Part shown: positions 50,935-61,655 of the stretch, in pieces
Layout: each line of letters opens with the position of its first letter
Numbering within the stretch: position 1 is the stretch's first letter
Assembly (NCBI GenBank): GCA_905234195.1
Contig: CAJOFR010000012.1
Location: forward strand, 1 to 64,000
Source of the DNA: an uncultured Selenomonadaceae bacterium
GTDB taxonomy: Bacteria; Bacillota; Negativicutes; Selenomonadales; Selenomonadaceae
Direction of reading: 5' to 3'
DNA: 64,000 nt
The notes under the pieces: generated by a model
Database searches by the model: none
The model's input: only the letters and a program-made list of their open reading frames with translations
Told to the model about the DNA's origin: nothing
Made by a program: the position numbers and the translations under genes

Positions 50935-51636
50935 TTGGGTCAGAAGGTACATCCACACGGGATACGCCTCGGCATTGTCAAGACATGGGATGCCAAATGG
51001 TACGCCGATAAAGATTTTGCTAAAAATCTGCACGAAGATATTAAAATTCGTTCGGAACTCAAAAAGGAACTCAAAAAACAGCTGATTCAGCCGGGCGTCT
51101 CGCGCATTGAAATTGAAAGGTCTAAAAACCGTCTCAAGCTCACGATTCACACCGCAAAACCCGGTATGGTTATCGGACGCGGCGGCGCGGGTATTGAACA
51201 GATAAAGGAACAGCTGAAAAAATATACCGATAAACGCTTGGACATTAACATTATGGAGATTCGCCAGCCCGATATGGACGCGACACTTGTTGCGGAAAAT
51301 ATCGCGGCGCAACTCGAACGCCGTATCGCCTTCCGCCGCGCAATGAAACAGGCGGTCGGTCGCACTATGCGTCTCGGCGCAAAAGGTATCAAGATTATGT
51401 GCAGCGGTCGTCTCGGCGGCGCGGAAATTGCCCGCTCCGAATCCTATCGCGAAGGCAGTATTCCCTTGCACACTCTTCGCGCGGATATTGATTACGGGTT
51501 CGCGGAAGCAAACACGACTTACGGGCGCATTGGTATCAAGGTTTGGATTTTCAAGGGCGAAATTCTTCCCGAAAAGAAGAGCAAGGATATTCAGCCGGTT
51601 CCGGTTCCGCAGATTGAAGAGGGGGGTGACGAGTAA
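50935..51636 (+). CDS. rpsC: 30S ribosomal protein S3
   Basis: [32 protein letters not shown] start. Confidence 0.98.
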   Translation: MGQKVHPHGIRLGIVKTWDAKWYADKDFAKNLHEDIKIRSELKKELKKQLIQPGVSRIEIERSKNRLKLTIHTAKPGMVIGRGGAGIEQIKEQLKKYTDKRLDINIMEIRQPDMDATLVAENIAAQLERRIAFRRAMKQAVGRTMRLGAKGIKIMCSGRLGGAEIARSESYREGSIPLHTLRADIDYGFAEANTTYGRIGIKVWIFKGEILPEKKSKDIQPVPVPQIEEGGDE

Positions 51637-52187
51637 TGTTAATGCCGAAAAGAGTTAAGTACCGCAAGCAGTTTCGCGGCAGAATGAAGGGCAAAGCAAA
51701 CAGCGGTAACAAAGTTGCTCACGGGCAGTATGGTCTCGTCGCACTTGAACCCGCTTGGATAACTAATCGTCAGATCGAGGCGGCGCGTATCGCAATGACA
51801 CGTTACATTCGTCGTGGCGGTCAAGTCTGGATTAAAATTTTCCCCGATAAGCCCGTAACGGCAAAGCCCGCTGAAACTCGTATGGGTAGCGGCAAAGGCT
51901 CGCCGGAATATTGGGTTGCAGTCGTCAGGCCCGGTCGTGTCCTCTTCGAGATGGCAGGCGTCCCGCGCGAAGTCGCGGCAGAGGCAATGCGCCTCGCAGG
52001 GCATAAGCTCCCGATTAAGACGAAGTTTATCGAAAACGAAGGTCAGGGCGATGTTTACGTTCCTGTTGTCAACGAAACTTTGGCCGACGCGAAAAAAGCG
52101 GCACATGCTGCGGCGGTAGAGGAAGCTAAGGAAGCGGCGGAAGAGGCTGAAAAAGCTGAAAAAGGCGGTGAAGCAAGTGAAAGTTAA
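51636..52187 (+). CDS. rplP: 50S ribosomal protein L16 with long Ala/Glu-rich C-terminal tail
   Basis: [36 protein letters not shown]; 183 aa. Confidence 0.97.
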   Translation: MLMPKRVKYRKQFRGRMKGKANSGNKVAHGQYGLVALEPAWITNRQIEAARIAMTRYIRRGGQVWIKIFPDKPVTAKPAETRMGSGKGSPEYWVAVVRPGRVLFEMAGVPREVAAEAMRLAGHKLPIKTKFIENEGQGDVYVPVVNETLADAKKAAHAAAVEEAKEAAEEAEKAEKGGEASES

Positions 52188-52377
52188 TGAAATTCGCGAC
52201 ATGAGCGCGGACGAACAGGCGCAAAAGCTTCAGTCCTTGAAGGAAGAACTCTTTAACCTTCGCTTTCAGCACGCCACAGGTCAGCTGGAAAATCCCATGC
52301 GCATTCGCGACGTAAAAAAGTCTATCGCGCAGGTCAAAACTATTCAGCGCGAACGTGAACTCGGTATCCGTCAGTAA
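52177..52377 (+). CDS. rpmC: 50S ribosomal protein L29
   Basis: [34 protein letters not shown] start overlapping rplP. Confidence 0.95.
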   Translation: MKVNEIRDMSADEQAQKLQSLKEELFNLRFQHATGQLENPMRIRDVKKSIAQVKTIQRERELGIRQ

Positions 52378-52407
52378 TTTTTGCGTCGATTTGAAAGGAG
52401 GGGCATC

Positions 52408-52674
52408 GTGAGCGAAGAGAAGAAACGCAACGAGCGCAAGGTTCGCGCGGGAAAAGTTGTCAGCGATAAAATGCAGAAAACTATCGTCGTGGCGATTGAG
52501 GAGCTCGTTCAACATAAACTTTATAAAAAATCCGTTAAGCGTACAGTAAAATTCAAGGCACATGATGAAAACGAAGAGGCGCACGTCGGTGACAGAGTTT
52601 CTATCATGGAAACCCGCCCGCTTTCTAAGGAAAAGCGTTGGCGTCTCGTGAAGGTTCTTGAAAAGGCAAAGTAA
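52408..52674 (+). CDS. rpsQ: 30S ribosomal protein S17
   Basis: [26 protein letters not shown] start. Confidence 0.97.
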   Translation: MSEEKKRNERKVRAGKVVSDKMQKTIVVAIEELVQHKLYKKSVKRTVKFKAHDENEEAHVGDRVSIMETRPLSKEKRWRLVKVLEKAK

Positions 52675-52695
52675 TTTCGGAAAGGAGGATAAAAG

Positions 52696-53064
52696 TTGAT
52701 TCAACAGCAAACTATGCTGAACGTCGCCGACAACACCGGCGCGAAAGATATTATGTGCATACGAGTTTTGGGCGGGTCTTTTCGCCGCTACGCAAATATC
52801 GGTGACATTGTCGTCGCGTCCGTGAAATCTGCCGCGCCCGGCGGTCAGGTAAAAAAAGGTGACGTTGTTAAAGCGGTCGTCGTTCGCAGCCGCAAGGGTC
52901 TTCGTCGTCCGGATGGATCTTACATTCGCTTTGACGAAAATGCAGCCGTGCTTATCAAGGAGGACAAAACTCCTCGCGGCACTCGTATTTTTGGACCTGT
53001 TGCCCGCGAACTGCGCGAAAAAGATTTCATGAAGATTATTTCTCTTGCACCGGAAGTTTTGTAA
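52696..53064 (+). CDS. rplN: 50S ribosomal protein L14
   Basis: [30 protein letters not shown] start. Confidence 0.98.
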   Translation: MIQQQTMLNVADNTGAKDIMCIRVLGGSFRRYANIGDIVVASVKSAAPGGQVKKGDVVKAVVVRSRKGLRRPDGSYIRFDENAAVLIKEDKTPRGTRIFGPVARELREKDFMKIISLAPEVL

Positions 53065-53081
53065 GAGGGGAGGGTGTCGAG

Positions 53082-53414
53082 TTGTCATTGACAAAAATGC
53101 ACGTAAAGAAAGGCGACACCGTCGTCGTACTTTCGGGTAAAGACAAAGGCAAGCAGGGCAAAATTATCAGTGCCATTCCTAAAAAAAGTCAGGTTGTCGT
53201 TGAGGACGTCAACAAAGTCAAACGCCACACCAAGCCGAGTTTGAAAGCTCCGCAGGGCGGTATCCTCACGAAGGAAATGCCGCTTAACGTCTGCAAGGTT
53301 ATGGTCGTTTGTCCGTCTTGCAACAAGCCCACTCGTATTGGTCATAAGCAGGTTGACGGGAAAAATGTCCGCGTTTGCAAAAAGTGCGGCGAAGTTGTTG
53401 ACTCTGCAAGATAA
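53082..53414 (+). CDS. rplX: 50S ribosomal protein L24
   Basis: [23 protein letters not shown]. Confidence 0.97.
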   Translation: MSLTKMHVKKGDTVVVLSGKDKGKQGKIISAIPKKSQVVVEDVNKVKRHTKPSLKAPQGGILTKEMPLNVCKVMVVCPSCNKPTRIGHKQVDGKNVRVCKKCGEVVDSAR

Positions 53415-53435
53415 TTTTTGGAAAGGAGGGATATT

Positions 53436-53984
53436 GTGAGCAGCAGACTTTTGGAAAAATACAAGGGCGAAGTCGTCAGCGCGTTGATGGAAAAATTTAA
53501 GTACAAGAACGTCATGCAGGTGCCGAAACTCGAAAAAATCGTCATTAACATGGCGGTGGGCGACGCCGTAGGAAATGCGAAGGCTCTCGAAGCAGCGGTA
53601 GGTGATTTGACTTTGATTGCGGGGCAAAAACCCATCGTCACTCGCGCCAAAAAATCTCTCGCGGCGTGGAAACTTCGTAAGGGTATGGCTATCGGTTGCA
53701 AGGTCACATTGCGCGGCGAAAGGATGTACGATTTTCTCGATAAGTTTATGAATATTGCATTGCCTCGCGTGCGTGACTTTCGCGGCGTGAATCGTAATTC
53801 TTTTGACGGGCGCGGCAACTACGCTATCGGCGTGAAAGAGCAGCTCATTTTCCCTGAAATTGATTACGATAAAATTGATAAGATTCGCGGCATGGATATT
53901 ATTATCGTCACTACGGCGCACACAGACGAAGAGTCGCGCGAATTTTTGACGCTTATGGGGATGCCCTTTGCGGCAAATGCTTAA
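53436..53984 (+). CDS. rplE: 50S ribosomal protein L5
   Basis: [37 protein letters not shown] start. Confidence 0.97.
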   Translation: MSSRLLEKYKGEVVSALMEKFKYKNVMQVPKLEKIVINMAVGDAVGNAKALEAAVGDLTLIAGQKPIVTRAKKSLAAWKLRKGMAIGCKVTLRGERMYDFLDKFMNIALPRVRDFRGVNRNSFDGRGNYAIGVKEQLIFPEIDYDKIDKIRGMDIIIVTTAHTDEESREFLTLMGMPFAANA

Positions 53985-53999
53985 GGAAGTGATTATCAA

Positions 54000-54185
54000 A
54001 TGGCAAAGAAAGCTTTAATCGAAAAGTGGTCAAAAGAACCGAAGTACAAAACCCGCCGCTACAATCGTTGCAAAATTTGCGGGCGTCCGCATGGCTATCT
54101 TAGAAAGTTTGAAATGTGCCGTATTTGTTTCCGTGAGCAGAGCTACGCGGGAGCAATTCCTGGCATCACGAAATCCAGTTGGTAA
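54000..54185 (+). CDS. rpsN: 30S ribosomal protein S14, zinc-type
   Basis: [24 protein letters not shown]. Confidence 0.97.
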   Translation: MAKKALIEKWSKEPKYKTRRYNRCKICGRPHGYLRKFEMCRICFREQSYAGAIPGITKSSW

Positions 54186-54212
54186 AATTTGAAGGGAGGA
54201 TATCGGTAGCAA

Positions 54213-54611
54213 ATGGCAATGACTGATCCTATTGCGGATATGCTTACGCGCATTCGCAATGCAAATTCTGTCTATCATGACAAAGTTGAAATTCCGGGCT
54301 CGAAGATAAAAACCGCCATTGCGGAGGTCTTGAAGCAGGAAGGGTACATAAGAGACTACACTTTCACGCAGGATAACAAGCAGGGCATCTTGACTGTTTT
54401 TCTTAAGTACGGCGCGAATCGTGAAAAAGTCATTACGGGCATTCAACGCATTTCCAGACCGGGCTTGCGTCAATACACGGGCAAGAAGACTTTGCCGCGC
54501 GTTTTGGGCGGACTCGGTATCGCTGTTATCTCCACTTCAAAGGGGATAATGAGCGACAAACAGGCTCGTAAAGTCGGGCTCGGCGGCGAAGTTATCGCTT
54601 ACGTTTGGTAA
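54213..54611 (+). CDS. rpsH: 30S ribosomal protein S8
   Basis: [31 protein letters not shown]. Confidence 0.98.
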   Translation: MAMTDPIADMLTRIRNANSVYHDKVEIPGSKIKTAIAEVLKQEGYIRDYTFTQDNKQGILTVFLKYGANREKVITGIQRISRPGLRQYTGKKTLPRVLGGLGIAVISTSKGIMSDKQARKVGLGGEVIAYVW

Positions 54612-54626
54612 TACGGAGGTGCAAAA

Positions 54627-55172
54627 ATGTCAAGAATCGGAAGGGCACCTATTGCAATCCCCGCCGGCGTAACCGTTAATGTCGACGAGAATAATTTGGT
54701 GCAGGTTAAGGGTCCGAAGGGAGAGCTTTCCCGAAAGATCCACCAGGATATGAAAATAAGCATTGAGGGCAATGTTTTGACGGTAACTCGTCCCTCAGAT
54801 GATAAAATGCACAGGAGTATGCACGGACTTTCCCGCACGCTGATTAACAATATGGTGGTCGGCGTGACGCAGGGTTTCACTAAAAATCTTGAAATTGTCG
54901 GCGTCGGTTATCGTGCTGCCAAGCAGGGCAAAAATTTATCTCTTGCTCTCGGCTATTCACACCCCGTTATTATTGAGCCGCCCGCAGGTATCACCCTTGA
55001 GGCTCCTACCGCTACCACAATCACTGTGCACGGCATTGATAAAGAGTTGGTCGGCGCAATAGCCGCTGATATTCGCGGCTGGCGTGAACCCGAACCGTAT
55101 AAGGGCAAGGGTATCAAGTACGCAGGTGAACATATCCGTCGTAAGGAAGGTAAAGCCGGCGGTAAGAAGTAA
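54627..55172 (+). CDS. rplF: 50S ribosomal protein L6
   Basis: [35 protein letters not shown]. Confidence 0.98.
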   Translation: MSRIGRAPIAIPAGVTVNVDENNLVQVKGPKGELSRKIHQDMKISIEGNVLTVTRPSDDKMHRSMHGLSRTLINNMVVGVTQGFTKNLEIVGVGYRAAKQGKNLSLALGYSHPVIIEPPAGITLEAPTATTITVHGIDKELVGAIAADIRGWREPEPYKGKGIKYAGEHIRRKEGKAGGKK

Positions 55173-55190
55173 TTTAGTGGAGGTCTTAAT

Positions 55191-55550
55191 ATGCTTCTTA
55201 AGGCAGATAAAAAGGAAACGCGCCGTAAAAGGCATTTGCGCGTTCGTAATCGTGTTGCCGGTACTGCCGAGCGTCCTCGTTTGAACGTCTTCCGCAGTCT
55301 CGCTCACATTTACGCGCAGGTTATTGACGACGAAAAAGGTCATACCTTAGTCGCCGCTTCGTCCCTCGATAAAGATTTTGAGGGCTCCGGCGGGAATATC
55401 GAAGGGGCAAAAAAAGTCGGCGCGGCTATAGCTAAAAAAGCTCTCGAAAAAGGTATTAACGAAGTTGTTTTCGATCGTGGCGGCTACATTTATCACGGTC
55501 GTATCGCCGCTCTGGCGCAGGCTGCCCGTGACGGCGGCTTGAAATTCTAA
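55191..55550 (+). CDS. rplR: 50S ribosomal protein L18
   Basis: [36 protein letters not shown]. Confidence 0.98.
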   Translation: MLLKADKKETRRKRHLRVRNRVAGTAERPRLNVFRSLAHIYAQVIDDEKGHTLVAASSLDKDFEGSGGNIEGAKKVGAAIAKKALEKGINEVVFDRGGYIYHGRIAALAQAARDGGLKF

Positions 55551-55568
55551 GCAAAGGAGGTTGCTTTT

Positions 55569-56078
55569 GTGCCCAGAAATGAAAGATTTGATAATGAGAC
55601 TCCCGAATTTGAAGAGAAGGTAGTTTTTATTAACCGCGTCGCTAAAGTTGTTAAAGGCGGTCGTCGTTTCTCCTTCAGCGCGCTCGTCGTCGTCGGCAAT
55701 CGTAACGGAAAAGTCGGCGTCGGGCTCGGCAAAGCAGCTGAAGTTCCCGAAGCTATCCGCAAGGGCGTGGACGATGCGAAAAAAAATCTCGTCGAAGTCG
55801 CGCTTAAAGAACGTTCCATTCCACACGGCGTTATCGGCGTTTTCGGCGCAGGTCGTGTCATGCTCCGCCCCGCCTCCAAAGGTACAGGCGTCATTGCCGG
55901 CGGCCCCGCGCGCGCAGTGTTGGAACTTGCAGGCGTTCATGATATTTTGACAAAGTCGCTCGGCTCATCCAACCCGAATAATATGGTTCGTGCCACTTTG
56001 GAAGGTCTGAAGATGCTCAAGCGCGCCGAAGTCGTCGCTAACCTGCGCGGCAAGACAGTCGCAGAACTTTTCGTTTAA
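55569..56078 (+). CDS. rpsE: 30S ribosomal protein S5
   Basis: [33 protein letters not shown] start. Confidence 0.98.
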   Translation: MPRNERFDNETPEFEEKVVFINRVAKVVKGGRRFSFSALVVVGNRNGKVGVGLGKAAEVPEAIRKGVDDAKKNLVEVALKERSIPHGVIGVFGAGRVMLRPASKGTGVIAGGPARAVLELAGVHDILTKSLGSSNPNNMVRATLEGLKMLKRAEVVANLRGKTVAELFV

Positions 56079-56090
56079 GGAGGGCTTATT

Positions 56091-56276
56091 TTGGCTAAAT
56101 TGAAAGTTACTTTGAGAAGAAGCCTTATCAGCCGTCCCGAAACTCAACGCAAAACGGTAAAGGCTCTCGGCTTGCACAAAATTAATTCCTCTTCCATCTT
56201 GCCTGATTCGCCGTCCGTTCGCGGGCAGATTTTCAAGGTCAAGCACTTGGTCAGCGTAGAGGAAGTTGCGGATTAA
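56091..56276 (+). CDS. rpmD: 50S ribosomal protein L30
   Basis: [34 protein letters not shown] start. Confidence 0.96.
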   Translation: MAKLKVTLRRSLISRPETQRKTVKALGLHKINSSSILPDSPSVRGQIFKVKHLVSVEEVAD

Positions 56277-56290
56277 TTGGAGGTGTCACT

Positions 56291-56731
56291 GTGAATTTAC
56301 ATGAACTTAAACCCGCCGCAGGTTCCCGCAAAGCTGAAGTTCGCGTCGGTCGCGGCACGGGTTCCGGCAGGGGCAAAACTTCCTGTCGCGGTCATAAAGG
56401 GCAGAACTCCCGCTCCGGCGGCGGCGTTCGTCCCGGTTTTGAAGGCGGGCAGATGCCTATTTATCGTCGCCTTCCCAAACGCGGCTTCACGAATATTTGG
56501 GCGAAGGAATATGCTGAAGTCAATGTCGATACTCTGAATCGTTTTGACGACGGCGCGGAAGTCGACGCCGTTGCTCTCGTGGAAGAGGGTATCATTAAAA
56601 ACGTTCGCGACGGGATTAGGATTCTCGGCAAGGGCGAAATTACGAAGAAGTTGACAGTTCGCGCGCAGGGCTTTACAAAAGCTGCCGCTCAAAAAATTGA
56701 AGCGGCGGGCGGTAAAGCTGAGGTAATTTGA
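56291..56731 (+). CDS. rplO: 50S ribosomal protein L15
   Basis: [41 protein letters not shown] start. Confidence 0.98.
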   Translation: MNLHELKPAAGSRKAEVRVGRGTGSGRGKTSCRGHKGQNSRSGGGVRPGFEGGQMPIYRRLPKRGFTNIWAKEYAEVNVDTLNRFDDGAEVDAVALVEEGIIKNVRDGIRILGKGEITKKLTVRAQGFTKAAAQKIEAAGGKAEVI

Positions 56732-56732
56732 T

Positions 56733-57989
56733 TTGTTTTCCGCGCTTGCAAATATTTTCAACATACCGGAGCTGCGGCAGAGAATAATTTTCACGCTGAT
56801 AATGTTCGCCGTCTTCAGAATGGGGACGCACATTCCGGTGCCCGGCGTCGATCCTTCGGCAATAGAGCAACTTTTCAACAACGGAAGTTTATTTGGGCTG
56901 CTGGATTTATTTTCCGGCGGCGCGTTCAGTAAATTTTCTATCTTCGCAATGAGTATCACGCCGTATATTAACGCGGCGATTATCATGCAGTTGCTGACGG
57001 TTGTCGTGCCGACTCTTGAACAGTGGTCGAAGGAAGGCGCGGAAGGTCACAAGAAGACGACGCGCGTCACGAGACAATTTACCGTCGTCCTCGCCTTCCT
57101 GCAGGCGGTGGGAATGTCAATCGGATTGAAAGCGGCGATTTTAAATCCCAACCCCGTGAATATTTTAATCATAGCGATAACACTCACGGCAGGGACAACG
57201 CTTTTAATGTGGATAGGCGAACAAATTACGGCTCAAGGTGTGGGCAACGGAATATCATTGATAATTTTCGCGGGGATTGTCGCGGCATTGCCAAAAAATC
57301 TCGCCACGATTTATCAGTACGTCCAGGCGGGCACGATAAATTATTTTAGCGTGTTGCTCTTCGCGGTGATAGCCGTCGCGATGATTGTTTTCGTAATTTT
57401 CGTCGAGGCGGGCTACAGAAGAGTACCGATAACCTATTCGAAAAGAGTTGTCGGCTCGCGGGCGTATGGCGGACACACCAGCCACATTCCACTGAAAGTG
57501 AATCAGGCGGGCGTTATCCCGATAATTTTTGCGTCGTCGGTGCTCATGTTCCCGATAACGGTCGTGCAATTTATCGACGTGCCCTGGGTAAAATCGGTGG
57601 CGGCTTATCTCCAATGGGGGACGCCGTTGCAAACTTCAATCTACGTCGTGCTGATAATTTTTTTCACGTATTTTTATACGGCGGTCACGGTGAAAATTCC
57701 GGACATGGCGGAAAATTTGAAGAAGTACGGCGGATTCGTTCCAGGTATCAGACCGGGACAGCCGACAGCGGATTACATTGACCACGTGCTGACAAGATTG
57801 ACGCTGGCGGGTTCGGTGTTCCTCGCGTTTATTGCGGTGCTCCCAAATTTGATAGCGGGGGCTACGCATATTCAAGGAGTTTATTTCGGCGGCACGGCAC
57901 TCTTGATTGTCGTGAGCGTCGGGCTCCACACAATGAAACAAATCGAAGCGATGGTCGTTATGCGGCACTATGAAGGCTTCATGAAATAA
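56733..57989 (+). CDS. secY: Preprotein translocase subunit SecY
   Basis: GTHIPVPGVDPSAIEQLF, GITPYI-type SITPYINAAIIMQLLTVVVP; TTG start. Confidence 0.98.
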   Translation: MFSALANIFNIPELRQRIIFTLIMFAVFRMGTHIPVPGVDPSAIEQLFNNGSLFGLLDLFSGGAFSKFSIFAMSITPYINAAIIMQLLTVVVPTLEQWSKEGAEGHKKTTRVTRQFTVVLAFLQAVGMSIGLKAAILNPNPVNILIIAITLTAGTTLLMWIGEQITAQGVGNGISLIIFAGIVAALPKNLATIYQYVQAGTINYFSVLLFAVIAVAMIVFVIFVEAGYRRVPITYSKRVVGSRAYGGHTSHIPLKVNQAGVIPIIFASSVLMFPITVVQFIDVPWVKSVAAYLQWGTPLQTSIYVVLIIFFTYFYTAVTVKIPDMAENLKKYGGFVPGIRPGQPTADYIDHVLTRLTLAGSVFLAFIAVLPNLIAGATHIQGVYFGGTALLIVVSVGLHTMKQIEAMVVMRHYEGFMK

Positions 57990-57990
57990 G

Positions 57991-58064
57991 TGGAAAGGGA
58001 CTAGGGGCTAGCGGTTAGAGAAGAACTAATCCCTATCCCCTAATCCCTAATCTCTAATCCCTTA
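57991..58064. repeat. Heptad inverted repeat between secY and adk
   Basis: AGGGACTAGGGGCTAGCGGTTAGAG ... CTAATCCCTATCCCCTAATCCCTAATCTCTAATCCC. Confidence 0.92.
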
Positions 58065-58082
58065 GAAGAGGAGGAACTTTGA

Positions 58083-58736
58083 ATGCAACTTTTATTGATG
58101 GGACCTCCTGGTGCCGGAAAAGGTACGCAGGCGGCCGAACTTGTTAAAAAATTTTCCATACCGCAAATTTCTACCGGCGATATGTTTCGCGCGGCAGTGA
58201 AAGAGGGTACGGAACTCGGAAAAAAGGCGGAGGCTTGCATGAAATCCGGTACGCTCGTCCCCGACGAAGTGACTATCGGAATTGTGCGCGAAAGACTGGC
58301 GAAGGATGACTGCAAAAACGGTTTTATCTTGGACGGTTTTCCGCGTACGGTGGAGCAGGCGGACGCACTCGCAAAAATTCTTGACGAACTCGGAAAAAAA
58401 CTCACTCGCGTTTTGAATATTCATGTGCCGGCGGAAGATTTAATCGAACGCGCCGTCGGACGCAGGATCTGCAAGGGATGCGGTGCAACTTATCATGTCA
58501 AGTTCAATCCGCCGAAAAAAAATTCCACTTGCGATAATTGCGGCGGCGAACTCTATCAGCGCGCTGACGATAACGAGCAGACAATGACGACGCGCCTCAG
58601 CACTTACGAAAGTTCAACGCGCCCGCTGATTGATTATTACAAAAAAGTTGGAGTTTACACCGAAATTGACGGCAGACAACCTATCGCGAAAGTCACTGAA
58701 GATCTCGTGAAAGTTTTGTCGTCGGTGAAAGATTGA
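58083..58736 (+). CDS. adk: Adenylate kinase (with zinc-binding LID)
   Basis: [40 protein letters not shown]. Confidence 0.98.
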   Translation: MQLLLMGPPGAGKGTQAAELVKKFSIPQISTGDMFRAAVKEGTELGKKAEACMKSGTLVPDEVTIGIVRERLAKDDCKNGFILDGFPRTVEQADALAKILDELGKKLTRVLNIHVPAEDLIERAVGRRICKGCGATYHVKFNPPKKNSTCDNCGGELYQRADDNEQTMTTRLSTYESSTRPLIDYYKKVGVYTEIDGRQPIAKVTEDLVKVLSSVKD

Positions 58737-58746
58737 GGTTGCGGCA

Positions 58747-58965
58747 ATGTCAAAGCAAGATGTAATCGAAGTTGAAGGAAAAGTGCTTGAGGCTCTGCCT
58801 AACGCAATGTTTCAAGTCCAGCTGGAAAACGGGCACACGGTTTTAGCGCACGTTTCGGGAAAAATTCGCATGAACTTTATCAGAATTTTGCCGGGCGATA
58901 AAGTTACAATCGAGTTGACGCCGTACGATTTAACCAGAGGACGAATTACCTATCGCTTTAAGTAG
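58747..58965 (+). CDS. infA: Translation initiation factor IF-1
   Basis: [51 protein letters not shown]. Confidence 0.98.
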   Translation: MSKQDVIEVEGKVLEALPNAMFQVQLENGHTVLAHVSGKIRMNFIRILPGDKVTIELTPYDLTRGRITYRFK

Positions 58966-58995
58966 AAAATTTTTGTGACGTTTGGAGGGAAGAGC

Positions 58996-59796
58996 ATGCA
59001 GTTGTTTATCGGCAAGAAAGTTGGAGTCAGCGAAGAGGAAAAAAATCTCTCCTACTACAAATTTTTTGAGCGCGCGCTTGCAAAAATTCCCGAAGAGAAA
59101 ATTAATTTGCTCGACGCGCCGTCAAAAATTCCTGCGGTTCCTTTTGAGCAACGCAATTTATTTTTGACAGGCGAAGATAAAAATTTTTGTCAAATTGGTT
59201 ACGGAGTGGCGGCTGACGGCACGGGCTTTGTCTGCAATGAAACTTATATGCCGAACGTCACCGGCGAGATGCTTGATTGGTGGTTCCCGTGGCACAGCGT
59301 CGGTTCAGATCTGCGCTACAAAATTTGGGACAACGAGGATCATTATTTCGCGCGCGCGGATAACGCCGCTTATGTCTGCGATAAAAATATTCCGGTGAAT
59401 CGGAAGACGTGGGGCGTCAATCACTACATTCTTGAGGATATTGGCAACGGTCCGAGCTTCATTAAGCTCTGTTTCAAAAGTCCTGCCGCTTTCGGTTTCG
59501 ACGAAAAACTTGTCGGCGCGGAAAAATGTCAGTCGCTGGTTTGCGGGATTGGCGCGGGGGAATGCGCGGCGGCTATGGTGCACAAGTGGTATCCTCACGA
59601 AGGCGGCGTTATGTTCTGTTCGCGGTTTTGGATTGGATTTGCCGAAGTCGACGGAAAAATTATGAAGGCTTTGCCCGCCGGCGTGAAAGTTCCCGTTGAA
59701 GTTCCGCGCGGCTTGTTCGCGCATAACATCAAAGAATTTTCAAACCTTGCGGCGATTTTGCCGGAGGTTTACGCGGAAAATGCGGACAACTTCTAG
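58996..59796 (+). CDS. Phloretin/2,4-diacetylphloroglucinol hydrolase-like (PhlG family) protein
   Basis: NETYMPNVTGEMLDWWFPWHSVGSDLRYKIWDNEDHYFARAD, HNIKEFSNLAAILPEVY; ATG 58996 after GGAGGG. Confidence 0.75.
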   Translation: MQLFIGKKVGVSEEEKNLSYYKFFERALAKIPEEKINLLDAPSKIPAVPFEQRNLFLTGEDKNFCQIGYGVAADGTGFVCNETYMPNVTGEMLDWWFPWHSVGSDLRYKIWDNEDHYFARADNAAYVCDKNIPVNRKTWGVNHYILEDIGNGPSFIKLCFKSPAAFGFDEKLVGAEKCQSLVCGIGAGECAAAMVHKWYPHEGGVMFCSRFWIGFAEVDGKIMKALPAGVKVPVEVPRGLFAHNIKEFSNLAAILPEVYAENADNF

Positions 59797-59840
59797 AAAA
59801 ATGTTTTTGGAAAAAATTTTTGGATTGAAAAAAATTTTAG

Positions 59841-59869
59841 TAGACAGTTTGGAAAAAAAATGGTACATT
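59841..59869 (+). promoter_or_regulatory. Possible promoter TAGACA-N17-TACATT upstream of rpmJ
   Basis: Hexamer similarity and spacing only. Confidence 0.4.
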
Positions 59870-59894
59870 ATCGACTTGTTGGGAGGCGGAAATT

Positions 59895-60008
59895 TTGAAA
59901 GTAAAGCCGTCGGTTAAGCGTCTTTGTGACAAATGTAAAATCATTAAGCGCAAAGGTCGCGTCATGGTAATTTGTGAAAATCCCAAGCATAAACAGCGTC
60001 AGGGATAA
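59895..60008 (+). CDS. rpmJ: 50S ribosomal protein L36 (absent from ORF track)
   Basis: [40 protein letters not shown] start. Confidence 0.98.
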   Translation: MKVKPSVKRLCDKCKIIKRKGRVMVICENPKHKQRQG

Positions 60009-60034
60009 AATTTTTTTTAGGAGGTGAAAAATTT

Positions 60035-60406
60035 ATGGCACGTATAGCCGGTGTAGATTTGCCACGTGATAAGAGAATCGAATACGCTTTGACGTATATT
60101 TTTGGTATTGGGTTGCCGTCGTCGCAAAAAATTTTGGAGATGACCGGAATTAATCCGGATACCCGCACAAGAGACCTCACGGATGACGAAGTTGTTAAGC
60201 TTCGTGATGCCATCGATCATAATTTTGTGGTTGAAGGTGACCTTCGCCGCGATATTCAGATGGACATTAAGCGACTCATTGATATTGGCTGTTATCGCGG
60301 ACGCCGCCACCGCCTCGGTCTTCCTGTTCGCGGGCAAAACACCAAGAACAATGCAAGAACTCGTAAAGGTCCCAAGAAACTTGTACAGGGCAAGAAGAAA
60401 GATTAA
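60035..60406 (+). CDS. rpsM: 30S ribosomal protein S13
   Basis: [26 protein letters not shown]. Confidence 0.98.
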   Translation: MARIAGVDLPRDKRIEYALTYIFGIGLPSSQKILEMTGINPDTRTRDLTDDEVVKLRDAIDHNFVVEGDLRRDIQMDIKRLIDIGCYRGRRHRLGLPVRGQNTKNNARTRKGPKKLVQGKKKD

Positions 60407-60447
60407 TTCTAGGGATTAAAGATTTTTTCTCCAAAAGTTTTTTAGAT

Positions 60448-60548
60448 TTACTTTTCTTTTTTAGAAAAAGAAAAGTAACAAAAGAAAAATCGCCCGCTGA
60501 GATTGCATCACGCAATCAGCGCGGGCAAGGCCGTCATCCATGACGGCC
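60448..60548. repeat. Three-hairpin element copy 3 (complete), between rpsM and rpsK
   Basis: TTACTTTTCTTTTT-tag-AAAAAGAAAAGTAA; GCCCGC tga GATTGC ATCAC GCAATC agc GCGGGC; GGCCGTCAT-cc-ATGACGGCC. Confidence 0.95.
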
Positions 60549-60608
60549 ACTTCAAAAAATTTTTTGAGAAAATTTCAGGCGATTAGCAGAAAGAGGAGGA
60601 TCAAGTAG

Positions 60609-61001
60609 GTGGCAACAAAAAGAACGGTTCGTTCAAAGAAAAAAGTTCGCAAGAATATAGAATCGGGCGTGGCGCATATCAGCTCCACTTTTAATAATAC
60701 GATTGTTACAATCACCGACAAAAGCGGTAATGCGCTTTCATGGGCAAGCGCGGGCGGTCTCGGTTTTCGCGGTTCACGCAAAAGCACCCCGTTCGCCGCT
60801 CAACAGGCAGCAGAGGTCGCGGCAAAGGCGGCTCAGGAACACGGCTTGAAAACGGTTGAAGTTTACGTCAAAGGACCCGGCGCAGGTCGTGAGGCGGCCA
60901 TTCGTTCACTGCAGGCGACAGGGCTTGAAGTCAATATGATTAAGGACGTTACTCCTATTCCGCACAACGGTTGCCGTCCGCCTAAGCGCAGAAGAGTTTA
61001 A
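60609..61001 (+). CDS. rpsK: 30S ribosomal protein S11
   Basis: [49 protein letters not shown] start. Confidence 0.98.
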   Translation: MATKRTVRSKKKVRKNIESGVAHISSTFNNTIVTITDKSGNALSWASAGGLGFRGSRKSTPFAAQQAAEVAAKAAQEHGLKTVEVYVKGPGAGREAAIRSLQATGLEVNMIKDVTPIPHNGCRPPKRRRV

Positions 61002-61016
61002 TGGAGGTGAAATTTT

Positions 61017-61610
61017 ATGGCAATCGACAGAACACCAATTTTGAAACGCTGCAGGGCTTTGGGGATTGAGGCGGCTATTGTCGGCAAGGCGCGTACTTCC
61101 AAACGTCAGCCCCGCCGTTCGATGCGTAAAGTCAGCGAATACGGTCTGCAGCTCAAGGAAAAACAGAAGGCTAAGTTTATTTACGGCGTGTTGGAGCGTC
61201 AGTTCCGCAAGTATTACGAAAAGGCAAAGACGATGTCCGGCGTCACCGGCGAAAATCTTTTGATTTTGTTGGAGCGCAGGATAGATAACGTTGTATTTCG
61301 TCTCGGCTTGGCGAATACCCGCAGGCAGGCAAGGCAAATTGTTCGTCACGGACACATTACGGTTAATGGCAAGCGTTTGGATATTCCTTCCGCTCTCGTC
61401 CATGTCGGCGATGTCATTGAAGTCTGCGAAAAAAGTCAGAGTAACGAGCTGTTTAAAATGCTCAAGGAAACTAATAACGCATTGAGTGCGCCGGCGTGGC
61501 TGGAGGCAGATCAAGCAAACCTTAAGGGTAGCGTTGTCAGGTTCCCCAGCCGCGACGAAATAGATATTCCCGTTAATGAACAGTCGATAATCGAGCTTTA
61601 TTCCAGGTGA
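61017..61610 (+). CDS. rpsD: 30S ribosomal protein S4
   Basis: RRQARQIVRHGHITVNGKRLDIPSALVHVGDVIEV. Confidence 0.97.
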   Translation: MAIDRTPILKRCRALGIEAAIVGKARTSKRQPRRSMRKVSEYGLQLKEKQKAKFIYGVLERQFRKYYEKAKTMSGVTGENLLILLERRIDNVVFRLGLANTRRQARQIVRHGHITVNGKRLDIPSALVHVGDVIEVCEKSQSNELFKMLKETNNALSAPAWLEADQANLKGSVVRFPSRDEIDIPVNEQSIIELYSR

Positions 61611-61655
61611 TAATCTGCCGTAGTAGGGGTTACAAAACGGCAGGAGGTTTTCCGA

